A program made the position numbers and the translations under genes. A stretch of 64,000 nucleotides of DNA, taken from assembly GCF_026283945.1 (NCBI RefSeq), contig NZ_JAPDPC010000001.1, positions 310,001 to 374,000 on the forward strand, given 5' to 3'. This document shows, in pieces, positions 36,024 through 45,408 of the stretch. How positions within the stretch are numbered: position 1 is the first letter of the stretch; every line of letters begins with the position of its first letter. Source of the DNA: Dyella humicola (GTDB lineage: Bacteria; Pseudomonadota; Gammaproteobacteria; Xanthomonadales; Rhodanobacteraceae). The notes beneath the pieces are model-generated. The model did no database searches and had not been told where the DNA came from. It saw nothing but the letters and a program-made list of their open reading frames with translations.

Positions 36024-37067
36024 GTGCTGAAAATCGCCAGAGCCAACGTTGTCACGGCGGTACACAGGATGCTCGAATCCTGGCGGGTACCGTTTTTAGC
36101 GGTGGCCCTGTTGAGTGGCCTGCCCGCGCCGGGTTCGGCACAGGTGCAACCTCAAACCTTCGCATCGTTCGCCGTCCCCGCCGGCAGCGCTCCGCACGAC
36201 GTCGCGCCTGCACCTGACGGTACTGTGTGGTACACCGCACAGGCGCGGGGTGCAGTCGGGCGGCTGGACCCGCGCAGTGGCAAGGTCGACTGGGTTCCGC
36301 TTGGCAACGCCTCGGCGCCACACGGCGTCATCGTCGGTCCGGATCAGGCTGCCTGGATTACTGACGGCGGCCAGAACGCGATCGTGCGAGTCGACCCCAG
36401 CACACTCGCCGTCACGCGTTTCCCGCTGCCAAAGGAGCGGTCGAACGCCAATCTCAACACAGCCGTCTTCGACAAACGGGGGCACCTGTGGTTTACCGGG
36501 CAAAACGGTATCTACGGCGAACTCGATCCGGTGAGCAGCAGGATGCGCGTTTTTGATGCGCCGCGCGGACGCGGGCCCTATGGCATCTGCGTGACCCCCG
36601 ACGGAAGCCTCTACTACGCGTCACTGGCTGGCAGCTATATCGGCCACATCGACCCCGCAAGCGGCACAGCGCAGGTCATCGATCCGCCGACTCCCAACCA
36701 GGGCGCACGCCGTATATGGTCCGACTCGAAAGGGCGCGTCTGGGTCAGCGAGTGGACCGCAGGAAAAGTCGGCATGTTCAATCCGGCTACGCATCAATGG
36801 CGTGAATGGCCATTGCCCGGACACGATCCGCACGCGTACGCGATCTTCGTCGACGACCAGGACATCGTCTGGCTGAGTGAATGGAGCGCCAACGCGCTGG
36901 TGCGCTTCGACCCCCGAACTGAGCGATTCGATGTATTGACGCTGCCGCGCCCAAACTCAAACGTCCGTCAGATGATGGGACGCCGCGGGGAGGTCTGGCT
37001 GTCCGCATCGGGCACCGATCATCTGCTTCTCTACCGAACGCGCGCACCAGAAGCCGGCAGCAAGTGA
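36024..37067 (+). CDS. Virginiamycin B lyase-like beta-propeller, exported
   Basis: This 347-residue protein is built of repeated blades such as DGTVWYTAQARGAVGRLDP, DQAAWITDGGQNAIVRVDP and DSKGRVWVSEWTAGKVGMF. This is the streptogramin/virginiamycin B lyase (Vgb) and NHL/SMP-30-like pattern. A hydrophobic segment ending PAPGSAQ (about residues 20-40) is a signal peptide, so it is probably periplasmic rather than a cytoplasmic antibiotic lyase. The GTG at 36024 is preferred because GGGAGGTG lies directly upstream; an ATG at 36069 also precedes the signal core. Resistance activity cannot be inferred from the fold. Confidence 0.8.
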   Translation: MLKIARANVVTAVHRMLESWRVPFLAVALLSGLPAPGSAQVQPQTFASFAVPAGSAPHDVAPAPDGTVWYTAQARGAVGRLDPRSGKVDWVPLGNASAPHGVIVGPDQAAWITDGGQNAIVRVDPSTLAVTRFPLPKERSNANLNTAVFDKRGHLWFTGQNGIYGELDPVSSRMRVFDAPRGRGPYGICVTPDGSLYYASLAGSYIGHIDPASGTAQVIDPPTPNQGARRIWSDSKGRVWVSEWTAGKVGMFNPATHQWREWPLPGHDPHAYAIFVDDQDIVWLSEWSANALVRFDPRTERFDVLTLPRPNSNVRQMMGRRGEVWLSASGTDHLLLYRTRAPEAGSK

Positions 37068-37238
37068 CGGAGCCACGTGGTGACGCGCGTTTGCCATGCG
37101 CAGCGATGCAGGCCGCTTCGTTGAGGCCCTTGCATGAGCTGGTGCCTGTTTGTAGTTAACTCGCGATGCGCCTGAGACAGGCTCATGCCCACACACGGCG
37201 TTGCGGGCTTTCGTTGGTCGTGGGTAGCCACCCGTCGT

Positions 37239-37922
37239 CTATTTGCCCTTGCCGATCCGCCAGCAGGCTTCAAGGAAAATTCGTCGTTCCTGCTCGCCGT
37301 CAATTTCCGGTGCGAGGCGCCGCGCAAGGGTATCCAGGTCGCCGCCGCCCTGCGTGGCCCGACGTACCAGGTGTCCGGCCACGGGCCCGATGCGCTTGGC
37401 GAGTTCAACCTCTAGCAGGCGCAGGTGGGCCGCATCGACGCCGCCGGCCGCATGGACGCTATCGCCCGGCCCGGTGTCCTGCGATGGCCGATGTGCGGCG
37501 GGGATGTCGTGGGCGGTGTACCCGCCGAGGGCTGTATCGAGGTAATCGCACAGGCGAGTGATGTGCGGTTCGAGTGGTGGCGGGAACGCATCCATCCAGT
37601 GTTGTGCACTGAGGAAGTACTCCAGGCTCTTCGATGGCAGCACATCCTCGATCCGAAACGGCAGGATCGGCAACTGCTTGTGCACAGCCCGTTCCACTTC
37701 GCGCCGCACTTGGCCCGAGTCGTTGCTGCTGCCGGAGAAAACCAGCACCATCAGCCGCGCACTGGAAATCGCATCGATGATTTCAGCCGCCCAGTCGGCT
37801 GCCGGGGATACGTCGCGCGGCGCGATCCATACGCTGATGCCGCGCGCTTCCAGGCGCTGCACGAGCGCGAATGCAGCCTCCCGATCCGGCTGCGAATAGC
37901 TGACGAACAGGTCGTGTGCCAT
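37239..37922 (-). CDS. TIR-domain protein with C-terminal signalling-associated domain
   Basis: This 227-residue protein has an N-terminal TIR domain (about residues 1-130): DLFVSYSQPDREAAFALVQRL, WIAPRDVSPAADW, LMVLVFSGSSNDS and the conserved Glu of VRREVERAV, followed by LPFRIEDVLPS. That Glu is the likely catalytic position in NAD-cleaving TIRs. After a variable linker, the C-terminus (about 165-227: LLEVELAKRIGPVAGHLVRR) matches a domain usually found at the end of bacterial Ser/Thr kinases and other signalling proteins. The start lies 19 bp after the stop of the sensor gene upstream, so they form an operon. A signalling role rather than anti-phage defence is inferred from this partner. 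Confidence 0.8.
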   Translation of the reverse strand: MAHDLFVSYSQPDREAAFALVQRLEARGISVWIAPRDVSPAADWAAEIIDAISSARLMVLVFSGSSNDSGQVRREVERAVHKQLPILPFRIEDVLPSKSLEYFLSAQHWMDAFPPPLEPHITRLCDYLDTALGGYTAHDIPAAHRPSQDTGPGDSVHAAGGVDAAHLRLLEVELAKRIGPVAGHLVRRATQGGGDLDTLARRLAPEIDGEQERRIFLEACWRIGKGK

Positions 37923-37941
37923 GGCACCCTCGCGGAATACA

Positions 37942-38808
37942 TCAGAGCATCCCCAGCATCTGCAGCGCCTTGTCCAGGCTCTTGCGCATGCGGTTAAAGG
38001 CGGCCGACAACGCCGCCACCTCAGGCCCTCCGCCACGTGGGAACTCCGCGGCGGCGGTATCACCGAGGCTCACCTGGTCGGCTATCCGTGCAATCCGGCG
38101 CACCGGGCGGATGACCAACATATAGAGCGAGACGTTGACGACCACCAGTACGCTGACAAGCATCGCCGCGATGGCGGTCAGCACGTCGCGGCGGACGCGT
38201 CCGGCGTTCGACTCGGCACTGGCCAACGGCACCGAGATGACTTGCGCGCCGACGACCTCGTTGGGCTGCCAGCCAAAACCATTGTCGCTCCCATAGCGTG
38301 CGAGCATCGTTGCCGGTGCCGCCGAAGGCAGGCTGTGACAACCCAGGCAGCCGGCATCGACGCGGATCGGGCGTGCCAGGTAAAGGGTTTTGCCCATCGG
38401 GGTGTCGCGTGTTCCGCTCACTTCCCTGCTGCTGCTGTCGTTGCGGAAGCGCTGCACGATGTCGGCCTCCCAGTCCGTCGCGCGGTCGCGTGGATTGGTC
38501 GGGTTGAGCGTGGCTTCCTTGTAGGAGTAGTCGGGGTGCTCTTTGTGCAGCGTGAGGAAATTCTGCGTCGCGGCATAGAACGGCACGCTCTGCGGGCGGA
38601 ACGCGCTGACCATCTTGTCGTCGAGTAACGGCCCGATCTCAGTCTCGGTGTAGGAGCGAATCGCCGCAGCGCTATCCAACATCAAGCCGGCCTGGGCGAG
38701 CACCTCGCGCGTCGCGTTGTCCTGCAGCGTCGATGTCACGACCAGGGAGATCGCGACCATGCCAAGCGCGAATGCGACAAGCAGTATCAGGTTGATCCGC
38801 AGCAGCAT
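37942..38808 (-). CDS. Membrane sensor: Tll0287-like (DUF3365) c-haem domain plus HAMP
   Basis: This 288-residue protein has a membrane helix at about residues 3-27, then a periplasmic Tll0287-like domain (about 30-205) with a c-type haem motif CLGCH at 154-158. A second membrane helix (about 208-235) and a HAMP linker (RPVRRIARIADQVSLGD...) ending in a coil (AFNRMRKSLDKALQML) complete it. There is no kinase or cyclase domain, so the signal must pass to a partner. The TIR protein begins 19 bp downstream on the same strand, and a diguanylate cyclase is divergent. Ligand (redox, NO, O2) is unknown. Confidence 0.82.
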   Translation of the reverse strand: MLLRINLILLVAFALGMVAISLVVTSTLQDNATREVLAQAGLMLDSAAAIRSYTETEIGPLLDDKMVSAFRPQSVPFYAATQNFLTLHKEHPDYSYKEATLNPTNPRDRATDWEADIVQRFRNDSSSREVSGTRDTPMGKTLYLARPIRVDAGCLGCHSLPSAAPATMLARYGSDNGFGWQPNEVVGAQVISVPLASAESNAGRVRRDVLTAIAAMLVSVLVVVNVSLYMLVIRPVRRIARIADQVSLGDTAAAEFPRGGGPEVAALSAAFNRMRKSLDKALQMLGML

Positions 38809-39146
38809 GCTCGACCCCCTTGCCGGAGCACAGGCCCACCGACCCGGCCCCAGCAGTGTTCATGGCTGTTGGAACTTCGCTGGCGCCCTGGAGACGCGCC
38901 ACTCATGCCACCTCGAGAAATCATGACACAAAGCGCCAGGCCGGGGACCTGCCCGGTCGATGGGGGCCTGGTCGATGGGCGATTTGGAGGGAAGTGCCTG
39001 CGCAGCTTTGCCCGCCTCTCAGCCGGCATGCGCTCGCCGGCGTGCATCCCCGCGTTGCAACATTCGTCGCTGCAAGCTGAAATGGGACAACTCGCCTCGA
39101 TGGCCGTCTTCATCCATTTCCATTCCAGCCGAAAACCCTTGTGATT
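38809..39146. other. Divergent intergenic region, no gene seen
   Basis: These 338 bp between the sensor/TIR operon and the diguanylate cyclase should hold both promoters. Frames here are shadow-like. No clear riboswitch or palindrome was found. Confidence 0.4.
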
Positions 39147-40184
39147 ATGCAAACGCCACAGCTAAACGCTCCTGCCGCCGCCTTCATGGGCAGGCTGGCA
39201 GATTCGGTGACTCATGCGCGCACTCTCGAAGAGTTGGTGCGGCCGCTGCTGGAACTGCTCCAGACCGTGACTGGACTTGAATCCACCTACCTGACCACGA
39301 TCGATCAGGAAGCGGGCTTTCAATACATCCTGTTTGCGCGCAACACGCGCCGGCTCGAGATTCCCGAGGGATTGTCCGTGCCGTGGGAGGGCACCTTGTG
39401 CAAGCGTGCCCTGGAGGAGGGCCTGCCCTATACCGATGACGTCGCCCATTGTTGGGCGGATTCCGCGCCGGCACGGGCACTCGGAATTGCGACCTATGCG
39501 AGCACCGCCGTACGCACGGATGACGGCACGCTCTACGGCACGCTTTGTGCTGCCAGCGGGGAGCGCCAGCCGTTGGCCGAGGGCGCCGAGCAGGTCCTGC
39601 AGATGTTTTCACGATTGATCGCCCAGCAGGTCGAGCGCGAACGACTGGTGCAGGCGTTGCGACAGGCGAATGACGTGCTGGCGATCAGTGCGCTCGTGGA
39701 CACCACGACCCAGCTGCCCAATCGACGTGCACTGATGGATGAGATGAATCACCGCCTCGCGTCGCTAGTACCCGACCAGCAGGCGCTTGTGGTGGCCTTC
39801 ATTGACCTTGACCAGTTCAAGGCGATCAATGACAAGTACGGACATGACACGGGTGATCGCTTTCTGGTTGCCATTGGTGGCCGACTTCAGGGCGCACTTC
39901 GCGCAGGTGACTTTGCCGCCCGTCTTGGTGGCGACGAATTCGTGGTGCTCGCCACCTCGTCCCGTGCTGATGCGACTGGCGCGGTCCATGCGCTGCGAAC
40001 CCGACTTGAGGTCGCCACTACCGGCCGATTCCATTTGAAAGATCTGACGATCGACTATGGCGGGCCGAGCATTGGTGTCATCGTCGCAGCACCGGAATGG
40101 CGCGATCCTGAAGCGTTGCTTTCCGAGGCCGATGCTGCAATGTACGCCGCCAAGCGCACACGCAAGAACACATTCCGTCACTGA
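39147..40184 (+). CDS. Diguanylate cyclase with GAF domain
   Basis: This 345-residue cytoplasmic protein has an N-terminal GAF domain (about residues 15-165; PWEGTLCKRALEEGLPYTDD) and a C-terminal GGDEF domain (about 185-345). The active-site motif is intact (ARLGGDEFVVLA), and an inhibitory RxxD site (RAGD) lies five residues before it, as in product-inhibited enzymes. It should make cyclic di-GMP from two GTP. The GAF domain probably binds a small ligand. The gene is divergent from the haem/HAMP-TIR operon. The ATG at 39147 is used; an alternative GTG is two codons upstream. Confidence 0.9.
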   Translation: MQTPQLNAPAAAFMGRLADSVTHARTLEELVRPLLELLQTVTGLESTYLTTIDQEAGFQYILFARNTRRLEIPEGLSVPWEGTLCKRALEEGLPYTDDVAHCWADSAPARALGIATYASTAVRTDDGTLYGTLCAASGERQPLAEGAEQVLQMFSRLIAQQVERERLVQALRQANDVLAISALVDTTTQLPNRRALMDEMNHRLASLVPDQQALVVAFIDLDQFKAINDKYGHDTGDRFLVAIGGRLQGALRAGDFAARLGGDEFVVLATSSRADATGAVHALRTRLEVATTGRFHLKDLTIDYGGPSIGVIVAAPEWRDPEALLSEADAAMYAAKRTRKNTFRH

Positions 40185-40536
40185 CACATGCGGGAAGAGT
40201 CGTTGCCGACCCATGGCAGACAAGCGCAAGGGGGGCAAACACGCTTTGGTTAGGGGCGCTGTGTACGAAGCGAAAGCGCCTCTGGATTGCCTTCCCGGCT
40301 ATCCCCTGGGGAAGCCTTGGCTGAGGTCGGACCTTGTCCCCAAAGATGCCCCGAAACGTCAGGGGCAACCTCTGCCCCATGCCCTTGCCGCGATTCCATG
40401 AGGTCAACGGACGGCCATTTGGCGGCTTGGACAGGGCGATACTCCCCGACGGCTTGAAGAGTTGCCATACTGCGCACCGGGGACTCTAGGCGTTGTCTGC
40501 TCTTTTGGCGGGCGGACACGGGGACAAGGGGGGGAT
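40185..40536. other. Intergenic, no gene seen
   Basis: A 352-bp gap; open frames on both strands here have no recognisable family or start signal. Confidence 0.35.
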
Positions 40537-40803
40537 ATGGGGCTTTGGTCAGGCTTGGCCGTCGGGCAGGGATTTCCGCGTCCCGAAGGAACTGCCAGCT
40601 TCGAGCTTTATGGCGTCGTCTCCGCCTGCGACTCAGGCTCGGCGCTTTCAAAGGCCATTGATCTCGCCACACGGCACTGGCCGGAAATCGCGCAAGGCAA
40701 TCAAACCTCCGCTTCCGAGGCCGTGATCCATGCCGGGGGGATCAACGAGGTTGCCTTGGTACCGGGAATGGAGGTCGACTTCGTCGACGTCTCTTGGACC
40801 TAG
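40537..40803 (+). CDS. Small hypothetical protein
   Basis: This 88-residue protein is not recognised. It starts MGLWSGLAVGQGFPRPEGTA and contains a predicted helix (SALSKAIDLATRHWPEIAQG) and a beta-rich C-terminus ending MEVDFVDVSWT. There is no signal peptide or membrane segment. A very strong ribosome-binding site (AAGGGGGGGA) just before the ATG supports it as a real gene. It precedes another small unknown gene by about 100 bp. Confidence 0.5.
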   Translation: MGLWSGLAVGQGFPRPEGTASFELYGVVSACDSGSALSKAIDLATRHWPEIAQGNQTSASEAVIHAGGINEVALVPGMEVDFVDVSWT

Positions 40804-40899
40804 ATGCCCTGTCCACACCCCAAAGTGGACAGATGCTTGGCTTGCGCAACTACACACTCGTCGATTCGAAATGGTCTTCCAACAAAGAGGGTGGACTTC

Positions 40900-41343
40900 A
40901 TGAAATCGAAAGGCTTGGTATTGGTATCGGTTGGGCTCATCGTCGTCGTGGGCTTTCTAGTGCAGCGAAGCTACAGTTCGAGCGCGCGTCCAGACAGAAA
41001 TCCGGATCCGCAGAAGAGCGCTTTGCCGGTCGACGCGCTTCAGTTCAAACCCATCGATCACGAGAGCTATGAACTTGGTTTCGCGGCTGGAAAGTCGGCC
41101 ACAAACACAACCAAGAAGCCCGCTGACTGGGTCAGTTATTGGCTTGGCTACGGGGAAGAAAAGCGGGCGGAGGGTGATACCCCACCGCGCGCGGGTAGTT
41201 TCGCCGACCTCCTCCATGAGGATCAGCGTTGCGTTCAAGGCGAAGTTCTAACGATTCGCGAAAGTACCTATGCCAAGACAAAGAATGCCTCGGGAACCAC
41301 ATTCCTGTGCAACCGCTTCACGGTTTTGCCGCCTGCTAGCTGA
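40900..41343 (+). CDS. Membrane-anchored small protein of unknown function
   Basis: This 147-residue protein has one N-terminal hydrophobic segment (residues about 4-22, GLVLVSVGLIVVVGFLVQR) as membrane anchor or uncleaved signal. A polar domain follows (SYELGFAAGKSA, DWVSYWLGYGEEKRAEGD). Two Cys residues in the C-terminal half (RCVQG and FLCNR) could form a disulphide in the periplasm. AGAGGGTGGA lies right before the ATG. No family is recognised. Confidence 0.55.
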   Translation: MKSKGLVLVSVGLIVVVGFLVQRSYSSSARPDRNPDPQKSALPVDALQFKPIDHESYELGFAAGKSATNTTKKPADWVSYWLGYGEEKRAEGDTPPRAGSFADLLHEDQRCVQGEVLTIRESTYAKTKNASGTTFLCNRFTVLPPAS

Positions 41344-41453
41344 AGGGGCAGGGCTGATGGAGCCGGTATTGAAGGCACCTTCAGCCCTACTCGCACGTGC
41401 GTCTATTAGGTGTGTCGGCCGATCTTTGCCTGTTAGACAACATGGAGAAGCGA

Positions 41454-41723
41454 ATGAAGTTTCTTATGTTCTACGAGCTGGCTCCTGACGGTCTATCTAA
41501 AGTGCAAGCGAATCTCCCTGGCCACCAAAGTCGGCTAAGAGAGTTTCACACGGGAGGCTCACTCCTCATGGCAGGGCCGTATGGCGCGCCACCGCTCGGC
41601 GCGGTGGGGATCTTCACCTCGCGTGAGGCTGCCGATGAATTCATTGCGGGCGATCCGTTCGTGCTGAACGGCGTCGTGGGCAAATACAGTATTCACGAAT
41701 GGTTTGAGGTCTTAGCGCCTTGA
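41454..41723 (+). CDS. YciI-like ferredoxin-fold protein
   Basis: This 89-residue protein has the YciI-like pattern: an MKFLMFYELAPDGL start, an H residue in GHQSRLREFHTGG, GSLLMAGPYG, and a C-terminal helix-strand (AADEFIAGDPFVLNGVVGKY). The family folds as a dimeric alpha/beta barrel and usually has unknown catalytic function. GGAGAAGCGA sits before the ATG at 41454. An earlier GTG at 41397 without similarity is rejected. Confidence 0.72.
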   Translation: MKFLMFYELAPDGLSKVQANLPGHQSRLREFHTGGSLLMAGPYGAPPLGAVGIFTSREAADEFIAGDPFVLNGVVGKYSIHEWFEVLAP

Positions 41724-42127
41724 GTCAGCGCCCGCCATCTGCTTGCACCTGAAGCACTTGCCTCACTCGGCATTCAAGGGGTCGCGCGTGCCACGCGCGG
41801 CTTACCTTGGGCGTTGACTGTATAGACGCGCCTAATAGCGAGACGCCCGGCAAGTGACGGTCGGGCGCATTTGTTTGCGGGGCAGTCATTGCAGCCCCGA
41901 GGAACCGACGTCAGTGCTTCCAACGGGGCAGAAATCAGTCAGCCCGCCGCGATTCTTCGCATCCCCCCATGAGACGTCGGCATAGCGGAGCGGCGGATGT
42001 CGATTTGCCCGTGCCAGGTTCGTCGTTCAGATGAGAGGCTTTCTGTTGGGCCAGACGCACAGTCAGGCCCAACGGGCAGAGCGTGCCTCAAGCACCTTGC
42101 ATGGGAACGGCCTGAGGGAGCAAGCAG
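41724..42127. other. Intergenic region with a terminator-like hairpin
   Basis: No gene was recognised. The arms CGCCCG (41844-41849) and CGGGCG (41862-41867) form a stem followed by CATTTGTTT, a plausible terminator for the upstream small genes. Confidence 0.45.
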
Positions 42128-42841
42128 ATGAACAGAAAAGTCCATCATTTCAGCTGTCTGGTCACGATATGCATGCTCGCTACCTGGGCTGTGAGCGCAG
42201 TCGCCGCGACGCAACAACCGCGCCCAAGTTATCCCCGCATGGCGTCGCTTTCCCAATACCTGATGACTGACCGTGCCGCGGAAATAGCGTTGGCGCGAAG
42301 CGCTGCGCCTGCGGCGATTTCCGACCGTGCCACCGTCCTGGTTCTCGCACCGCATGGCTATGTAACAGCCGTCGAAGGCAAGAACGGCTTTGTGTGCGTC
42401 GTCGAGCGAGGCTGGATGTCGCCCTTCGATGCTCCCCAGTTTTGGAATCCCAAATTACGTGGACCTATCTGTTTCAATCCAGAGGCAGCCAGGTCGATCC
42501 TACCCATGACGTATAAAAGAACGGCCCTGGTGCTGGCCGGGCAATCCAGGGAGGACATCCAAAAGGGCATCGAGGCCGCGCTCGCCGCCAGGCAACTGCC
42601 GCCGCCGGAGTCTGGAGCCATGTCTTACATGATGTCCAAGCAAGGGTATCTGGACGACCAGGCGGGTCACTGGATTCCACATCTGATGTTTTATACGGCC
42701 ACCAACGTGGATTGGGGTGCTGATCAGGCAGGCTCCCCGGTCATGTTGAACCCACAATTTCATGGCTCACCTGAGCCGATAAACGTGTTCATGATGCCTG
42801 CCGGCAAGTGGTCCGACGGCACCGCCGCGCCGAGCAGGTAG
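42128..42841 (+). CDS. Secreted conserved protein of unknown function
   Basis: This 237-residue protein has a signal peptide (about residues 1-26, ending AVAA). The mature part opens with ASLSQYLMTDRAAEIALARS, a helix carrying possible ligand contacts. VLVLAPHGYVTAVEGKNGFVC, RGPICFNPEAARS and WIPHLMFYT follow. I recognise it as a conserved exported protein type but cannot assign a function. It stands alone, upstream of the CadC-like regulator. Confidence 0.65.
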   Translation: MNRKVHHFSCLVTICMLATWAVSAVAATQQPRPSYPRMASLSQYLMTDRAAEIALARSAAPAAISDRATVLVLAPHGYVTAVEGKNGFVCVVERGWMSPFDAPQFWNPKLRGPICFNPEAARSILPMTYKRTALVLAGQSREDIQKGIEAALAARQLPPPESGAMSYMMSKQGYLDDQAGHWIPHLMFYTATNVDWGADQAGSPVMLNPQFHGSPEPINVFMMPAGKWSDGTAAPSR

Positions 42842-43067
42842 GCACAGCAGCGCTGATGGAGCCGGCGGTCGGCGTGCTGGAAAAGTCCGCCTTGACCCAT
42901 GACGGCAGACACGTCCGACGTTCACAAAATCAGCGTAAAAGTAGGTACGAGCGGCGCCTGCTGCCGATGGCACGGGCATGCTGTTCAGTCGATAACGGAA
43001 TTCACACTTGGGCCATGCCGAGGCTCGCAACTGACTTGGTGTAACCTGAATAGGACCGGGAGTGGCG

Positions 43068-45341
43068 ATGGAGGTCGAACAAATGGCTGCAGAGTCCGCC
43101 TCTGCTGCGTGGATTGCGTTCGGTGCGATAGAGATCGACACCCTGGGCCATCGCTTGTTTGTCAACGGCGAGGAGGTCGGGCTTGAGCGCAAGGCATTCG
43201 CCGTACTCGTCCTGTTGGCGCGCGAACCCGGTCGCGTCTTGAGCCGTGACGAGATTCTCGACGAGGTGTGGGGGCATACGCACGTCACGCCTGGCGTGCT
43301 AAGTCGCGTCATCGCGATGTTGCGTCATGCGCTCGGCGAGAGCGGCGACGAAAGCCACTATCTGCATACCGTGCATGGCGTCGGTTTTCGCCTTGATGCC
43401 GAGGTGCGATCCGCCAGGTCGCGTGAGGAGTTGGTGACGGATGGGGCCTTTCCGGTCACCGAGCCTGAGTTCGAACCGGTACTCACCAGCACGGTCGCCG
43501 CGCCACCCGTCGCCACGGCGGCGAGTTCGGCAGCGCCCTCGCGGCCGGTCCAGCCGCCTCGGCTAAAAAAGCGCCTCGTTGCCTTCTTGACGGGGCTGTT
43601 CGTAGTGGCAGCCGTACTGCTCGGCCGTCACCTGTTCGCACGTCACCCTGCGGACACGGCGCCGGTGGCGGATCTCAAGTCCATCGCGGTGCTGCCGTTC
43701 GAGAGTCTCAGTACCGACCAGGGCAACGCGTATTTCGCCAGCGGCATGCAGGACATGATCCTGACCGAGTTGGTGGGTATCGGCGGGCTCAAGGTGATCT
43801 CCCGCACCTCGACCGAGAAGTACCCGAGCCATCCGGAGGACGTGAAGACCATAGCGAAACAATTGGATGTGGCGACGCTGCTGGAGGGCACGGTTCAGAA
43901 GGTCGGCAATCAAGTGCTCATCAATGTGCAGTTGATCGACGCGAACAGCGGCAACCATCTTTGGGCGAAAGCCTATACGCGCACGCTGGAGAATGTCTTT
44001 AACGTGGAAGGCGAGGTCGCGCAGAACGTAGCGGAGGCGCTGAAGGTACGGCTGACATCTGCCGAGACCGCGCGTATCGACAGGGCGCCGACCTTGAACG
44101 CCGAAGCCTACGATCTGTACCTGCGAGCCGGCGCACACGCCAACCGCGCCTACGATGATCCCACGCTGTCATCGTCCGAGTTGCGCTTGGCGATCCCGTT
44201 GTATGAACAGGCCTTGGCCAAGGATCCGGAGTTCGCGCTGGCGGCCGCCGCGCTGGCGCGCGCCCACATGCAGATCTATTTCTTTGGGCCCGATCGCACG
44301 AACGCGCGACTGGTGGAGGCGAAGACCGCCGTCGATCGCGCCCTGGCGCTGCAGCCGAATCTGGGCCAGGCCCATTACGCGCTGGGCCTGTATGACTATT
44401 GGGGGCATCGGGACTATGCCGCTGCCACCACCCAGTTGGAGCTGGCCCGGCAGGCGTTGCCCAACAGTGCCACGGTTGAGCTCCTGATCGCCTCGATCGC
44501 CCGGCGCCAGGGGCGTTGGGATGAGGCGGTGGCGCTGTTTCACACGGCCACCGAACTTGATCCGCATAGTGAGTTTGCGTTCAACCAACTCGGCGTGACT
44601 TACCAGAGCATGCGTCGTTACGCCGATGCCGCGCGGGCCTATTCCGCTGCCCTGGCCGTAAGTCAGAATCCCATTGGCGAACGTATGTCGCTGGCCTTCA
44701 ATGAGCTGATGTGGAAGGGCGATCCGGCACCGCTACGCGCCGCGCTGGCGGCGATTGCGCCGGGCAGTGATGCCTACGCCGGCAATGTCATGGCCATCTA
44801 TTTCGAGCGCTCGCTGGCGCACGACTATGCCGGGGTCATCAAGTTGGTCGAGGCGAACAAGGCAGAGAACTGGGACGACGCGGACAACGTCGTTTTGCCC
44901 CGACGCCTATTCCTGGCATGGGCTTTGGAAGCGGCGGGAGACACGGCCAAAGCGACAGCGGCGTATGCCGAGGTGGAGGCGCGTGCGCACGCCGCCCTTG
45001 GCGAGCGGCCGGACGACGCGGACCTGCATCTCACCCTGGGATATGCCTATGCCGGACTCGGGCGAAAAGCCGAGGCCGTCGCCGAAGGCGAGCGTGCCGT
45101 CGCCTTGATGCCGATCACGGCGGACGCCCTCACCGGAGCGGACATGCTCGCGCACCAGGCGCAGCTCTATGTGCGGGTCGGCCAGCCCGAGCAGGCCATC
45201 GACCTGATCGGACGAGTGCTGTCCATGCCTGCTGGCGGCATCCTGACGAGCGGATTGCTCCGGATCGACCCGGTATGGGATCCGCTACGCGACGATCCAC
45301 GCTTCAAGGCGTTGCTGCTGAAGTACCCCAGCGGAGCCTAG
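43068..45341 (+). CDS. CadC-like membrane transcription regulator with TPR repeats
   Basis: This 757-residue protein begins with an OmpR/CadC-type winged helix (about residues 12-110; RKAFAVLVLLAREPGRVLSR, DEVWGHTHVTPGVLSRVI). After a Pro/Ala-rich linker a single membrane helix follows (about 168-190). Then come a TolB-like segment (about 205-330; SIAVLPFESLSTDQGNAYFA) and several tetratricopeptide repeats up to the C-terminus. Such proteins read periplasmic signals and bind DNA with the cytoplasmic N-terminus. GGGAGTGG precedes the ATG at 43068; a GTG at 43062 is possible. The target genes are unknown. Confidence 0.85.
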   Translation: MEVEQMAAESASAAWIAFGAIEIDTLGHRLFVNGEEVGLERKAFAVLVLLAREPGRVLSRDEILDEVWGHTHVTPGVLSRVIAMLRHALGESGDESHYLHTVHGVGFRLDAEVRSARSREELVTDGAFPVTEPEFEPVLTSTVAAPPVATAASSAAPSRPVQPPRLKKRLVAFLTGLFVVAAVLLGRHLFARHPADTAPVADLKSIAVLPFESLSTDQGNAYFASGMQDMILTELVGIGGLKVISRTSTEKYPSHPEDVKTIAKQLDVATLLEGTVQKVGNQVLINVQLIDANSGNHLWAKAYTRTLENVFNVEGEVAQNVAEALKVRLTSAETARIDRAPTLNAEAYDLYLRAGAHANRAYDDPTLSSSELRLAIPLYEQALAKDPEFALAAAALARAHMQIYFFGPDRTNARLVEAKTAVDRALALQPNLGQAHYALGLYDYWGHRDYAAATTQLELARQALPNSATVELLIASIARRQGRWDEAVALFHTATELDPHSEFAFNQLGVTYQSMRRYADAARAYSAALAVSQNPIGERMSLAFNELMWKGDPAPLRAALAAIAPGSDAYAGNVMAIYFERSLAHDYAGVIKLVEANKAENWDDADNVVLPRRLFLAWALEAAGDTAKATAAYAEVEARAHAALGERPDDADLHLTLGYAYAGLGRKAEAVAEGERAVALMPITADALTGADMLAHQAQLYVRVGQPEQAIDLIGRVLSMPAGGILTSGLLRIDPVWDPLRDDPRFKALLLKYPSGA

Positions 45342-45356
45342 GCCTCCAAAGAGCCG

Positions 45357-45392
45357 GCCGCCGCACCCGACCTGACGTCCGGACGCGGCGGC
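45357..45392. terminator. Hairpin between convergent genes
   Basis: The arms GCCGCCGC (45357-45364) and GCGGCGGC (45385-45392) are perfect inverted repeats separated by 20 nt, between the convergent regulator and NHL-type genes. No T-run; low certainty. Confidence 0.35.
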
Positions 45393-45408
45393 ACTGAAAC
45401 AGTTACTG

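Noticed and set aside
36024-37067. Streptogramin resistance gene
   Set aside because: The propeller pattern fits Vgb, but a signal peptide and wide family use make resistance unsupported.
37239-37922. TIR protein as a Thoeris-type defence gene
   Set aside because: No ThsA-like partner nearby; the operon partner is a haem/HAMP sensor, so a defence label is not supported.
38809-39146. c-di-GMP riboswitch before the diguanylate cyclase
   Set aside because: I found no conserved riboswitch core, only G-rich sequence.
41394-41450. Possible integron attC site before the YciI-like gene
   Set aside because: GTTAGAC fits the core, but the complementary RYYYAAC and inner boxes are not convincing, and no integrase is nearby.
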